Below are positions 51,431 through 64,000 of a stretch of 64,000 nt of DNA, piece by piece. The DNA comes from DASUPK01 sp963736305. GTDB taxonomy: Bacteria > Actinomycetota > Thermoleophilia > Solirubrobacterales > 70-9. The stretch is taken from the NCBI GenBank assembly GCA_963736305.1, contig CAVTOD010000005.1:1145609-1209608 (forward strand). The letters are read 5' to 3'. The notes below the pieces were generated by a model that saw nothing but the letters and a program-made list of their open reading frames with translations, did no database searches and had not been told where the DNA came from. Numbering within the stretch: position 1 is the stretch's first letter; every line of letters begins with the position of its first letter. Position numbers and translations under genes: made by a program.

Positions 51431-52195
51431 ATGCTGCTCGCGGTCGACGTCGGCAACACGCAGACCCACATCGGCGCCTTCGACGGGGAGGAGCTGAGGC
51501 GCGACTGGCGCCTCGGCACGATCCCGAGCGCGACGGCGGATGAGCTCGCCGCCACGATCTCGCACCTGCTCGCGCTCGACGGGCTCGACTTCGGCTCGCT
51601 GGACGGGGCGATCGTCTCCACCGTCGTGCCCCAGCTCGGCCCGGAGTACGAGACCCTGACCGAGCTTCACATGGGCAAGCCGTGCCTGCTCGTCGGCCCC
51701 AGCCTGAAGACCGGAATGCCGATCCTCGTGGACAACCCCCACGAGCTCGGCGCCGACCGGCTGGTCAACGCCGTCGCCGCGCACGCGAAGGTCGGCGGCG
51801 CCTGCGTCGCGGTCGACTTCGGGACCTCCACCAACTTCGACGTCGTCTCGGGCGCCGGCGAGTACCTGGGCGGCGTGATCGGCCCGGGGGTCGAGATCTC
51901 GATGGAGGCCCTCACCTCCCGGACGGCGAAGCTTCCCCGGATCGACCTCTCCGCCCCGGAGGGACCGATCGGGAAGAACACCACCGCCGCCATCCAGTCC
52001 GGCTTCGCCTACGGATTCGCGGGGCTGGTCGACGGCATCGACCGGCGGCTATCCGATGCGCTGGGGGAGAAGGCGACCTTCATCGCCACTGGCGGCCTCG
52101 CCGGCGTGATCGCCCCCCAGTGCGAGACGATCGACGAGGTCGACCCGCTGCTCACACTGACGGGCCTCAGGTTGATCTGGGAACGCAACACCTAG
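51431..52195 (+). CDS. coaX: Type III pantothenate kinase
   Basis: 254 residues, first step of coenzyme A synthesis. The ASKHA-fold motifs are complete: LLAVDVGNTQTHIGAFDG (phosphate 1), ADRLVNAVAAH, CVAVDFGTSTNFDVVSG (phosphate 2) and GGVIGPGVEISMEALTSRTA (interface/pantothenate), with FIATGGLAGV as the adenosine motif. ATG 51431 starts exactly at the fold and has GATAAT 7 nt upstream; an upstream GTG at 51416 is in frame but unlikely. A hairpin at the stop codon probably ends the transcript. Confidence 0.95.
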   Translation: MLLAVDVGNTQTHIGAFDGEELRRDWRLGTIPSATADELAATISHLLALDGLDFGSLDGAIVSTVVPQLGPEYETLTELHMGKPCLLVGPSLKTGMPILVDNPHELGADRLVNAVAAHAKVGGACVAVDFGTSTNFDVVSGAGEYLGGVIGPGVEISMEALTSRTAKLPRIDLSAPEGPIGKNTTAAIQSGFAYGFAGLVDGIDRRLSDALGEKATFIATGGLAGVIAPQCETIDEVDPLLTLTGLRLIWERNT

Positions 52196-52211
52196 CGGCC
52201 ACCAGGCCGCT
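52194..52211 (+). terminator. Hairpin at the coaX stop codon
   Basis: AGCGGCC-ACCA-GGCCGCT, a 7-bp perfect stem starting within the TAG stop of coaX. No T-run follows. It is succeeded by repeat copy B, so the coaX-dusB spacer (85 bp) is almost all structured sequence. Confidence 0.5.
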
Positions 52212-52224
52212 CGACTTGTGTGGG

Positions 52225-52262
52225 GCGGCCGCTCGTGGCCGCGGCCTTGTGGCGAAGCCGTC
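52225..52262. repeat. Intergenic hairpin repeat, copy B
   Basis: Carries GCGGCCGCT (52225-52233) and, 26 bp on, GGCGAAGCCGTC (52251-52262), the same two blocks in the same order as copy A at 1921-1960. Both copies lie just after a gene's stop codon. The flanking bases (GTG after the first block, ACC after the second) also agree. Confidence 0.5.
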
Positions 52263-52280
52263 CCACCTACCCTTTGCGAG

Positions 52281-53291
52281 ATGCAGCCACCGCTGACAAG
52301 CCCGTTCCGCATCGGCGACGTCGAGATCGCCAATCGCGTCCTGCTCGCTCCCCTGGCGGGGATCGGGAACTGGTTCGTGCGGCTCCAGGCGCGCCGCCAC
52401 GGCGCCGGCCTGGCCGTATCCGAGATGGTCTCGAGCTTCGGGCTCCACTACCGCAACGAGCGCACCCTGCGCGAGCTGCTGCGGCTGCACCCGGACGAGC
52501 ACCCAGTGTCGGTCCAGCTGTTCGGACAGGACCCCGACGTGATGCGGTCGGCGGCGGCGATCGTGGCCGAGGCGGGTGCCGACCTGATCGACATCAACAT
52601 GGGGTGTCCGGTCAAGAAGGTCTGCAAGACGGGCGCCGGGGCGGCGCTCCTGGCCGATCCCGACCTCGCCGTTCGCCTCGCCACCGCGGCTCGCGAAGGC
52701 GGCGGGATCCCCGTGACCGTCAAGGTCCGCTCGGGGCTCGCCCGCGGTGGCCGCGAGGGGTTCGACCTCGCCCTGCGCCTCGCCGACGAGGCGGGGGTCG
52801 CGGCCATCGGCTTCCACCCGCGCGCGGCGGCGACGCAGCACAAGGGACAGCCCGATTACGAGTTGGCGCGAGAGCTCGTCGATCGCATCGACGTCCCGGT
52901 GATCATCTCCGGTGGCCTCGACAGCCCAGACGCGGCGCGGCGCGCCTATGAGGCCTCGGGAGCGGACGCCGTGATGATCGCTCGCGGCTCGCTCGGGAAC
53001 CCCTGGATCTTCGAGGAGCTGACCGGTACCCGGGCGACCCCGCCGGATCGCGATGAGGTGGTCGCGGAGATGCTCTGGGTGATGGATCGCGCCGAGGAGC
53101 ACCTCGGCCGGGAGCGGGCGGCCCGCTATCTGCGCAAGTTCTATCCCTGGTACCTCGAGCGGCTCGACGCCGACAAGGCCACCGCTGCGGCATTCCAGGA
53201 GAGCGACCTCGATCAGGCGCGCGAGCTCGTCGTCGGCCTCACCACTCCAACGGTGGTTGAGCGAGTTGCAACCGCCACGGCGATCGCCTAG
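52281..53291 (+). CDS. dusB: tRNA-dihydrouridine synthase
   Basis: 336 residues. Flavin TIM barrel with LLAPLAGIGNWFVRLQ, VSVQLFGQDPDVM, INMGCPVKKVCKTGAGAALL (the Cys of VCKTG is the catalytic proton donor), VTVKVRSGL, IGFHPRAAATQHKG and ADAVMIARGSLGNPWIF. The enzyme reduces specific uridines in tRNA using NADPH and FMN. ATG 52281 has TACCCT exactly 7 nt upstream (52268-52273). Its place between coaX and greA/lysS agrees with the Bacillus order. Confidence 0.94.
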   Translation: MQPPLTSPFRIGDVEIANRVLLAPLAGIGNWFVRLQARRHGAGLAVSEMVSSFGLHYRNERTLRELLRLHPDEHPVSVQLFGQDPDVMRSAAAIVAEAGADLIDINMGCPVKKVCKTGAGAALLADPDLAVRLATAAREGGGIPVTVKVRSGLARGGREGFDLALRLADEAGVAAIGFHPRAAATQHKGQPDYELARELVDRIDVPVIISGGLDSPDAARRAYEASGADAVMIARGSLGNPWIFEELTGTRATPPDRDEVVAEMLWVMDRAEEHLGRERAARYLRKFYPWYLERLDADKATAAAFQESDLDQARELVVGLTTPTVVERVATATAIA

Positions 53292-53308
53292 CGTCGAAAG
53301 GCAGCAGG

Positions 53309-53947
53309 ATGTTCGCCAAGCGATCACTTCGGCTGGCTGTGTCGGGCCTGACGGCGGTCGCCTGCATGGGATCCCTTGTGGGCGCATCCTCGGCCGCCGC
53401 GAAGACCAAGGCATCGACGTTCAGCCAGTGCCTGAGCACCGCCATCCAGCTCCCGGATAGGAGGGCCACGGCGGAGTCTCCCGGCGTCACCGCGGTCCTG
53501 CCGGTGAGCGTCCCGAAGTTCAAAGGAAAGCGGCAGGACGGCACGGTCACCGCGCTCAGCGCCGTTGGCGTAAGGACGTCGGGCACGTTCGCCGGCGACC
53601 TGCTCCTCCAGCTCATCTCCCCCGGCGGACAGGTGGTCACCCTTTCGAACGCACGCGGCGGCGAGGCGGACGGCTACGGCACCGGCCCAGCGAGCTGTGC
53701 GGGGGCGCTGGTCACCTTTGCCGACGGCGCGACGGTTTCAGCGTTCAACTTCCCGACGGTGGGCGACACCCCGCTTTCTGGCACAGTCAGGCCGGAAGGC
53801 CCGCTGGCGGCGCTCGTCGGAGCTCCGGCCCGGGGAAACTGGGTGCTGGCCGCCACCGACACGTCGTCGAGTGACCTCGAGACGCTCAATGCCTTCTCGC
53901 TCAACTTCTCCTACGTCTACAAGCTGAACCCCAAGAAGAAGAAGTAG
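53309..53947 (+). CDS. Secreted P-domain-like protein
   Basis: 212 residues. A signal peptide (LAVSGLTAVACMGSLVGASSAAA) precedes a beta-sandwich resembling the proprotein convertase P domain: TALSAVGVRTSGTFAGDLLL, QLISPGGQVVTLSNARGG, GNWVLAATDTSSSDLETLNA and FSLNFSYVY. P domains normally accompany proteases; here it stands alone, perhaps as a carbohydrate or wall-binding module. The C-terminus is a lysine run (NPKKKK). ATG 53309 follows an AGCAGG site. Confidence 0.65.
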   Translation: MFAKRSLRLAVSGLTAVACMGSLVGASSAAAKTKASTFSQCLSTAIQLPDRRATAESPGVTAVLPVSVPKFKGKRQDGTVTALSAVGVRTSGTFAGDLLLQLISPGGQVVTLSNARGGEADGYGTGPASCAGALVTFADGATVSAFNFPTVGDTPLSGTVRPEGPLAALVGAPARGNWVLAATDTSSSDLETLNAFSLNFSYVYKLNPKKKK

Positions 53948-53955
53948 GACCGGCC

Positions 53956-54822
53956 CTGAATTCGCGTGTAGTCGCGTGGAGCGAGCGAGGCAGGGACGAG
54001 GAGTTCCGCGACCGCCGCATCCATGTATTCGAACGCGGTGGTGATGGTCCGCTGTTGGTCCTGCTTCATGGATTTCCCTCCAGCTCGTATGACTGGAGGC
54101 TGCTGCTCGAGCGGGAGACCGAGCACGCCGTGCTGGCCCCTGACTTCCTCGGCTTCGGGCTCTCCGAGAAGCCGAGGGACCACGCCTACACCCTGCATTG
54201 GCAGGCCGACATGGTGGAGGAGCTCGTTCGGCGGCAGGAGAAGAAGCGTCCCGTCTTCTTCCTCGCGCACGACATGGGGACCTCCGTCGCCACCGAGCTG
54301 ATGGCCCGGGACATCGATGGTTCCCTCGAGATGGATTTGAAGGGAGGTCTGCTGCTGAACGGGTCGATGATCCAGGACGCGGCGAGCCCGACGCTCGGGC
54401 AGCGCCTCCTCCGCAGCTCGGTCGGCCCGCTCTTCTCCCGCCTCTCCAGTGAGCGGTTCTTCCGCCAGCAGTTCGGCTCGATCTTCTCGCCAGATCACCC
54501 GCTCACCGACGATGAGGCAGAGGACCAGTGGGAGCTGATCCGCGCCGGCGGCGGCCGGACGCTCAACCACAAGACGATCGCCTACATGGAGGAGCGCTTC
54601 AAGCACGCCGATCGCTGGCATGGGGCGCTTCGCGACTGGGAGAAGCCCCTGTCGGTGGCCTGGGGGATGCTCGACCCCGTTGCGACGGAGGCCGTTCTGG
54701 ACGCCGTGATCGCGCTGCGGCCGAGTGCGCCGGTCGCCCGCTTCGAGGACCTCGGCCACTACCCGCAGATCGAGGATCCGCAACGTGTTGCCGGCGCGCT
54801 GCAAGCCGCTTTGGACTTCTGA
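53956..54822 (+). CDS. Alpha/beta hydrolase (haloalkane-dehalogenase-like), CTG start proposed
   Basis: 288 residues from CTG 53956. The family N-terminus (VVAWSERGRDEEFRDRRIHV) is fully coded there, but the first ordinary start is TTG 54055, right at LVLLHGFPSSSYDW, which would remove the first two strands. AGGA at 53946-53949 lies 6 nt before the CTG, a good ribosome site. The nucleophile elbow is FLAHDMGTSVATEL with Asp; WGMLDPVA and DLGHYPQIEDP carry the acid and catalytic His. The subgroup includes haloalkane dehalogenases and epoxide hydrolases. Substrate unknown. Confidence 0.8.
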   Translation: MNSRVVAWSERGRDEEFRDRRIHVFERGGDGPLLVLLHGFPSSSYDWRLLLERETEHAVLAPDFLGFGLSEKPRDHAYTLHWQADMVEELVRRQEKKRPVFFLAHDMGTSVATELMARDIDGSLEMDLKGGLLLNGSMIQDAASPTLGQRLLRSSVGPLFSRLSSERFFRQQFGSIFSPDHPLTDDEAEDQWELIRAGGGRTLNHKTIAYMEERFKHADRWHGALRDWEKPLSVAWGMLDPVATEAVLDAVIALRPSAPVARFEDLGHYPQIEDPQRVAGALQAALDF

Positions 54823-54831
54823 GCGACGACC

Positions 54832-54860
54832 TCGACCACCCGAAAGACCGGCGCTATACT
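54832..54860 (+). promoter_or_regulatory. Promoter of greA
   Basis: TCGACC (54832-54837), a 17-bp spacer and TATACT (54855-54860), a good housekeeping-type -35/-10 pair. It implies a leader of about 110 nt before TTG 54978. A second -10-like TATAGC at 54921 is weaker. Confidence 0.5.
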
Positions 54861-54977
54861 GTCGCGCTTCGCCCGGACCCTCGTGATCTCGATCGCGTCG
54901 GTGCGGGCTCATTTTTCGCCGTATAGCAGGGGATTTGTTCGGCGAGTAAACCCACTAAGAATCAGAATCGAGGAGAG

Positions 54978-55457
54978 TTGGCGCGCGAGACACTGATCAC
55001 CCCAGAGGGGCTCACCAAGCTCAAGGAGGAGCTGGAGTTCCTGGAGACCGACAAGCGCCGCGAGGTTGCAGACCGCATCAAGCAGGCGCGGGAGTTCGGG
55101 GACATCACAGAGAACTCCGAGTACGACGACGCCAAGAACGAGCAGGCGATGCTCGAGCAGCGGATCGCGGCGCTCCAGGACAGGCTGCGGCGGGCTGCCG
55201 TGATCGACAACAAGCATCTCGACACCGAGACGGTCGGCGTCGGTGCGGTGGTTCACGTCAAGGACCAGAAGTCCGGCAAGTCGCAGAAGTTCCAGATCGT
55301 CGGCTCCGCCGAGGCAAATCCGATCGAGCACAAGCTCTCCAACGAGTCACCGATCGGCAAGGCCCTCGTCGGCAGCAAGAGGAATGAGGTCGTGACGGTG
55401 GAGACGCCCCGCGGCCCGAAGAAGAAGTTCAAGGTCACCAAGATCGAAGCCAGTTAG
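54978..55457 (+). CDS. greA: Transcription elongation factor GreA
   Basis: 159 residues, standard length. The N-terminal coiled coil (PEGLTKLKEELEFLETDKRR) ends in the acidic tip REFGDITENSEYDDAKNEQ that enters the RNA polymerase channel and triggers cleavage of backtracked RNA. The C-terminal FKBP-like domain has SNESPIGKALVGSKRNEVVT. TTG 54978 follows an AGGAG site at short spacing. It has its own promoter at 54832 and probably reads on into lysS, 20 bp later. Confidence 0.95.
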   Translation: MARETLITPEGLTKLKEELEFLETDKRREVADRIKQAREFGDITENSEYDDAKNEQAMLEQRIAALQDRLRRAAVIDNKHLDTETVGVGAVVHVKDQKSGKSQKFQIVGSAEANPIEHKLSNESPIGKALVGSKRNEVVTVETPRGPKKKFKVTKIEAS

Positions 55458-55477
55458 CGCGGAATAGGCTCCGCGTT

Positions 55478-56950
55478 GTGAACGAGGAGTCCGAGCGCCC
55501 GGAGTCCGAGCTGCTTGCCGATCGGCGGGCCAAGCTCGAGCGCCTCCGTGTGGAGGGCATCGAGCCGTTCCCGCACACTTTCCCCGACCGAACCGAGATC
55601 GCCGCCGTCCGCGAGTCGCACCAGGACCTCGACGCCGGCGAGGAGACCAGCGAGCGCTATCGGATCGCCGGCCGGCTGACCGCGCGGCGCGGCCACGGCA
55701 AGGCAGCGTTCCTGGACCTGAAGGACGGCACGGGGCAGATCCAGGTGCAGGCACGCGTGGACGAGCTCGCCGAGGCGTACGAGGGGCTGCTCTCGCTCGA
55801 CATCGGCGACATCATCGGCATCGAGGGCACCGTCTTCGCCTCGAAGCGGGGTGAGCTCTCGATCCGCGCCGAGGCTTGGGAGCTCCTCTCGAAGAGCCTG
55901 CGCCCGCCGCCGGAGAAGTTCCACGGCCTCGAGGACGTCGAGACCCGCTATCGCCGGCGCGAGCTCGACCTGATGGCCAACGAGGAGACCCGGGAGCTCT
56001 TCCTGAGAAGGGCGCGGACGATCGCCGAGGTGAGGCGCTGGTTCGACGCCCGCGGCTTTGTGGAGGTCGAGACACCCGTGCTCCAGCCCCTATATGGAGG
56101 GGCGCTCGCCAGGCCCTTCACCACCCATCACAACGCACTCGACCGCGACCTCTATCTCCGGATCGCCACCGAGCTCTACCTGAAGCGCCTCGTGGTCGGT
56201 GGCATCGAGAAGGTCTACGAGCTCGGCAAGGACTTCCGCAACGAGGGGATCTCGCACAAGCACAACCCCGAGTTCACGATGCTCGAGTGGTACGAGGCCT
56301 ACGCGGATTACAACGACACCGCCACCGAGCTCGAGGGCCTCGTGTCGGCCGTCGCCCAGGAGGTTCTCGGAACGACGAAGGTTGAGCGAGAGGGGGAGGC
56401 CATCGACCTCTCGCCGCCCTGGCGCCGCGTCACCCTGCAGGACGCGATCAAGGAGGAGACGGGCATCGACGTGATGCAGCATCCCTCGCGGGAGGAGCTC
56501 GCGAAGGCGATGGGGGCGAAGCCCGATCCCGAGGAGGGCTGGGGAAAGCTGGTGGACGGCCTGCTCTCCAAGGAGGTCGAGCCGAAGCTGATCCAGCCGA
56601 CCTTCATCGTCGACTACCCCGTCGAGCTCTCGCCCTTTGCCAAGCGCCACCGCAGCACCGAGGGACTGGTCGAGCGGTGGGAGGCCTTCGTCGGCGGCAT
56701 CGAGATCTCCAACTCGTTCACGGAGCTGAACGACCCGGACGAGCAGCGCCGCCGCTTCGAGGCGCAGGCCGAGGAGACGGCCCGCGGTGACGAGGAGACA
56801 CAGCCGTATGACCAGACCTTCATCGAGTCGCTCGAGCAGGGCATGCCCCCGACGGGCGGGGTCGGCCTGGGCATCGACCGGCTGGTGATGATCCTGACCG
56901 GGGCGAAGAGCCTGCGCGAGGTCGTCCTCTTCCCGGCGATGCGGAACTAG
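55478..56950 (+). CDS. lysS: Lysyl-tRNA synthetase, class II
   Basis: 490 residues. The OB-fold anticodon-binding domain at about 55-150 (YRIAGRLTARRGHGKAAFLD) precedes the class II core: motif 1 in RRWFDARGFVEVETPVLQP, motif 2 KVYELGKDFRNEGISHKHNP, and motif 3 GVGLGIDRLVMILTG. EFTMLEWYEAYADYND and GIEISNSFTELNDP contact lysine and ATP. GTG 55478 has TAGGCT exactly 7 nt upstream (55465-55470), an own leaderless promoter. The synteny with clpC beyond is conserved. Confidence 0.96.
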   Translation: MNEESERPESELLADRRAKLERLRVEGIEPFPHTFPDRTEIAAVRESHQDLDAGEETSERYRIAGRLTARRGHGKAAFLDLKDGTGQIQVQARVDELAEAYEGLLSLDIGDIIGIEGTVFASKRGELSIRAEAWELLSKSLRPPPEKFHGLEDVETRYRRRELDLMANEETRELFLRRARTIAEVRRWFDARGFVEVETPVLQPLYGGALARPFTTHHNALDRDLYLRIATELYLKRLVVGGIEKVYELGKDFRNEGISHKHNPEFTMLEWYEAYADYNDTATELEGLVSAVAQEVLGTTKVEREGEAIDLSPPWRRVTLQDAIKEETGIDVMQHPSREELAKAMGAKPDPEEGWGKLVDGLLSKEVEPKLIQPTFIVDYPVELSPFAKRHRSTEGLVERWEAFVGGIEISNSFTELNDPDEQRRRFEAQAEETARGDEETQPYDQTFIESLEQGMPPTGGVGLGIDRLVMILTGAKSLREVVLFPAMRN

Positions 56951-57013
56951 CCGGCCGCCGAAACCGGCAAGGAAGGGGGCGAGATCGGTGGGGTTGGCGC
57001 TTTATCGCCCAGC

Positions 57014-57875
57014 GTGGGGCGAAAAGGCGCCAAGAGCCGACCGGACGCTGTCATCGCGGCGGTCGCCGAGCGGCAGCACGGAGTGGTGTCAGCCGAGCAG
57101 CTTGACCGCGCTGGGATCGGCGACCACGCGCGCCGAGCAAGAGTTGCGGCAGGACGTCTTCACCGTCTTCATCGGGGTGTCTATGCAGTCGGCCATTGCG
57201 GCCTGAGCCGAGAGGGACGTTGGATGGCGGCCGTGCTGGCGTGTGGCCCAGGGGCCGTGCTTAGCCACGTGAGCGCCGGCCTTCTGTGGGGAATCTTCCG
57301 CTCGAAGACACACCCTTCCCCAGCCCCGTCCCACGTACTGGTCGGAGGTGTGGCAGGCCGTCGTCGCCGACCGGGGATCGTGCTGCACCGCTCGCGGACC
57401 CTCACCGACGATCAGATCACCCGTCACCAAAACATCCCGGTGACGAAACCCTCCCGAACCCTCCGTGACCTCCGCCGCACCCTTCCCCAGCCGCAGTTCG
57501 CCGCGGCTCTTCGACAGGCCGAGTTCCTCGGTCTTCCCATCGACCAACAGCTTCCACCCCGACCACACTCGAAGCGAGCTGGAGGCGCGCTTCCTGGCCC
57601 TCTGCCGGCGCCACCGCCTTCCCCAGCCCCGGGTCAACGTCCGGGTCGGTCCCCACACAGTCGATTTCCTCTGGCCGATGCCGCGGCTGATCGTCGAAGT
57701 TGATGGCTACCGAGCGCATGGCTCCCGCTCGGCGTTCGAGCGCGACAGGGTCCGCGACCTGGATCTCAAGCTGCGCGGCTATCTGGTGGTGCGCTTCACC
57801 TGGCTTCAGCTCACGGAAGGTCCCGCGAAGGTGGCCGAAGCTCTGCGCCGGCTCTTGCAGGCCTCCCCGGACTAG
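57014..57875 (+). pseudogene. AbiEi-antitoxin-like N-domain / DUF559 protein, frameshifted
   Basis: The first frame (57014 on) reads VAERQHGVVSAEQLDRAGIG, RLHRGVYAVGH and PVTKPSRTLRDLRRTL, the winged-helix N-domain seen in AbiEi-type antitoxins. The DUF559 (VSR-like nuclease fold) part continues in another frame: SELEARFLALCRRH, TVDFLWPMPRLIVEVDGYRAH and ERDRVRDLDLKLRGY. Removing one C from the CCCC at 57557-57560 restores a single 286-residue protein through QQLPPDHTRSELE. So either one base is inserted by sequencing error or the gene has just decayed. GTG 57014. Stop overlaps the convergent gene. Confidence 0.75.
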
Positions 57876-58522
57876 CCCTTCTTCGACGAGGCCTTCTCCT
57901 CCGGCTCGGACTCCTCTTCGTCCTCGTCGTCAGATTCCTCGCCCTGCTCGGCGTCCTCATCCTCGTCCGAGTCCTCGTCTCCCTCTGAGTCCGCGGCGCC
58001 CTCGTCTTCCTCCTCGGCGGAGTCGTCGGGCTCGTCGTCGGAGCCTTCGTTCTCCTCATCGGAGGTGCGCGCGTCGGCAGCGGCGGTTGCCTTTGCATCG
58101 GCGGGCGTCAGTCGCTTGACGAGCAGATACCCGCCAATGAAGGGCAGGGAGATCAAGGCGAGCGCAGCGAGCATCGCGGGCCAGGCGATCACCACTCCCA
58201 GCCCCGCCGTGGCGCCATTCGAGCTGGTCACGTAGATCGCCCAGCCGATCCAGGCGAGCAGCAACAGGGCACCCGCCACGATGCCGACCAGGAGAAGCGG
58301 ATTGGAGCGCGCCCTCTCGAAGACCCCTTGATCGCCGTTTGCCGCTCGCAACTGGCCGAGTGCTCCCACGGGCGGCAAGGTACCGATCCGAATTGCGGCG
58401 CGGGGCGCCGGATGCGGGAATGCGGGAATGCGGATCTCTACGGTCTCGGTCTGCGGCGTTGGGCGGTGGTTGTGCCCAGTCCCAGCACGGATGCTTGACC
58501 GATGACCAGGAACAGCCCGCAC
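57872..58522 (-). CDS. Two-helix membrane protein with long acidic tail, unknown function
   Basis: Up to 216 residues from GTG 58522; the true start may be further in (for example GTG before GALGQLRAANGD). Two membrane helices, PLLLVGIVAGALLLLAWIGW and VVIAWPAMLAALALISLPFI, are followed by a short basic stretch and about 65 residues that are mostly Glu/Asp/Ser (EEEDEGAADSEGDEDSDEDE), ending in lysines. The tail must be disordered. No enzymatic motif. It is divergent from clpC, and its end overlaps the DUF559 gene by 4 bp. Confidence 0.55.
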   Translation of the reverse strand: MRAVPGHRSSIRAGTGHNHRPTPQTETVEIRIPAFPHPAPRAAIRIGTLPPVGALGQLRAANGDQGVFERARSNPLLLVGIVAGALLLLAWIGWAIYVTSSNGATAGLGVVIAWPAMLAALALISLPFIGGYLLVKRLTPADAKATAAADARTSDEENEGSDDEPDDSAEEEDEGAADSEGDEDSDEDEDAEQGEESDDEDEEESEPEEKASSKKG

Positions 58523-58580
58523 CTTGCAGGGAGTTCGGATCCCACGCCTGGTACCTGCCTGGCCGGGGTACCCCCCTGGC

Positions 58581-58586
58581 TATACT
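58581..58586 (+). promoter_or_regulatory. -10 hexamer of the clpC promoter
   Basis: TATACT, a near-consensus -10 element, 186 bp before the clpC ATG; no convincing -35 lies 17 bp upstream. The 250-bp spacer between the divergent membrane gene and clpC contains no CtsR- or HspR-like repeat that I can see, and ctsR itself is absent from the window. Confidence 0.4.
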
Positions 58587-58772
58587 TTGGCTTCGCCGTC
58601 CCCGACAGAACCGGAGGTCAGATCAAGGAATCGGCAGCCAGGAGCCGATACGGATTGGGCCCCCGGGGAGTCTGCGTTCCCTGAATCTTCGTAGTACTTA
58701 ACTCAGAGGCAACCACCCGACCGCAACTAGAGCCAACCGAAGCGATTGATAGACCAGAGAGAGACCGACTGA

Positions 58773-63331
<4,559 letters not shown>

Positions 63332-63338
63332 CAAGGCG

Positions 63339-64000
63339 ATAGGAACCTGGAGCGGCGGACGTTTCCTCCGCTTCGGCGAGGCGATCGAGCCCGAGCGGCT
63401 CGAGGCGCTGCTTCGGCCGGGCGAGGGCATCGACACCGTCCTGACCGCCGACGCCTACGGCGCGGGCGAGGCCGACTCGCTGCTCGGCCGCGCCCTCGAC
63501 GGCGTCGCCCGCAACGACTACTGCCTCGTCGGCGCGGTCGGCCACGACTTCTACGAGGGTGAGCGAGACGGGCCAAAGGGGTTCCCGCGCTTCACCGACC
63601 CGTCGCTGCGCGGCCGCGGCGGGTACGCGGGCTACCTGCGGATGGCCGCCGAGCGCAGCCTGGAGCGCCTCGGGCAGGATCGCTTCGACCTCCTCCTGCT
63701 ACACGACCCCGATCGCACCGGATACGAGAGCGAGGCGGTCTGGGACGGGATGCGGCGCTGCGCGAGGCCGGGCTGGCCGACGCGATCGGCGTGGCCCCGG
63801 GCCGGCCAACGGCTTCACCCTCGACCTGGTCCGCTGCTTCGAGCGCTTCGGCGAGGAGATCGACTGGGCGATGATCATCCTCAACCCTTCGAGCCCTGGC
63901 CGGGGAGCTCTGCCTCGATGCGGCCGCCCAGAACAACATCCGGGTGATCACCCGCGTCGTCGACTACGGCGGCATCTTCTGGGACGACGTCACGCCCGAG
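63339..64000 (+). pseudogene. Aldo/keto reductase-like gene, several frameshifts, runs off the right edge
   Basis: Reads IGTWSGGRFLRFGEAIEPER, VLTADAYGAGEADSLLGRAL, MAAERSLERLGQDRFDLLLL, HDPDRTGYESEAVWDGM, then continues only by changing frame four times: ALREAGLADAIGVAPG, PANGFTLDLVRCFERFGEEI, PFEPWPG, ELCLDAAAQNNIRVITRVVD. Each change is repaired by adding one base to a G or C run (near 63753, 63802, 63887 and 63905). The order resembles sugar dehydrogenases of the aldo/keto reductase family (HDPDRTGY, IGVAPGPANG). No ordinary start codon precedes the conserved N-terminus, which begins 8 bp after the clpC stop. Probably sequencing errors in a live gene. Confidence 0.65.

Noticed and set aside
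57014..57875. Complete type IV toxin-antitoxin system
   Set aside because: Only an AbiEi-like N-domain fused to a DUF559 region is present; there is no AbiEii-type nucleotidyltransferase toxin next to it.

Overview
The window is high-GC bacterial chromosomal DNA with densely packed genes on both strands. Overlapping ATGA/GTGA junctions are common, and no gene-free stretch exceeds about 265 bp. F420-type oxidoreductase, the tilS-hpt-ftsH-folP-folB-folK-coaX-dusB-greA-lysS-clpC order, PadR, DUF3224 and CAP proteins, and many GTG/TTG starts point to Actinomycetota. Thermoleophilia (Solirubrobacterales-like) is the best guess from protein resemblance; there is no rRNA marker to prove it. I see no tRNA, rRNA, CRISPR array, insertion sequence or prophage.

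Layout. 1-4.8 kb: a serine-palmitoyltransferase-like gene cut by the left edge, divergent from a GNAT-fold acyltransferase (a possible ceramide pair), then a PEBP protein, a DNA glycosylase and an F420-dependent oxidoreductase. 4.8-7.5 kb: a three-gene ABC importer behind a clear TPP riboswitch, so a thiamine-precursor uptake operon. 7.6-12.4 kb: a polyphosphate-flavoured block (CYTH, CHAD, PPK2) wrapped around a MoxR/VWA chaperone pair. 12.4-17.4 kb: membrane protein, DUF2203, EVE protein and a giant cyclase-ATPase-TPR signalling protein. 17.4-27.3 kb: lipoprotein, universal stress protein, NAD(P)/FAD oxidoreductase, two calcium/cation antiporters, thiol peroxidase and a MacB-like ABC exporter. 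27.4-34.7 kb: fatty-acid beta-oxidation (acyl-CoA dehydrogenase behind a TetR-type operator, a HAD-ECH fusion enzyme, a sirtuin overlapping it), with an MFS exporter and its likely PadR regulator. 34.7-43.5 kb: nitrilase-family hydrolase, a three-module peptidoglycan hydrolase, purine nucleoside phosphorylase, an HTH-cyclase fusion and two secreted CAP proteins. 43.6-58.5 kb: the conserved housekeeping run tilS, hpt, ftsH, folP, folB, folK, coaX, dusB, greA, lysS, with insertions. 58.7-64 kb: clpC present as a tandem 1975-bp duplication with broken frames, then an aldo/keto reductase-like gene with several single-base deletions. This right end looks like sequence or assembly error, or real decay.

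A recurring theme is the promoter style. At about twenty genes a TANNNT hexamer sits 6-8 nt before the start codon with no Shine-Dalgarno, the signature of leaderless transcription. It also fixes many start codons. Three genes appear to lack any ATG/GTG/TTG at the required place and may start at CTG.
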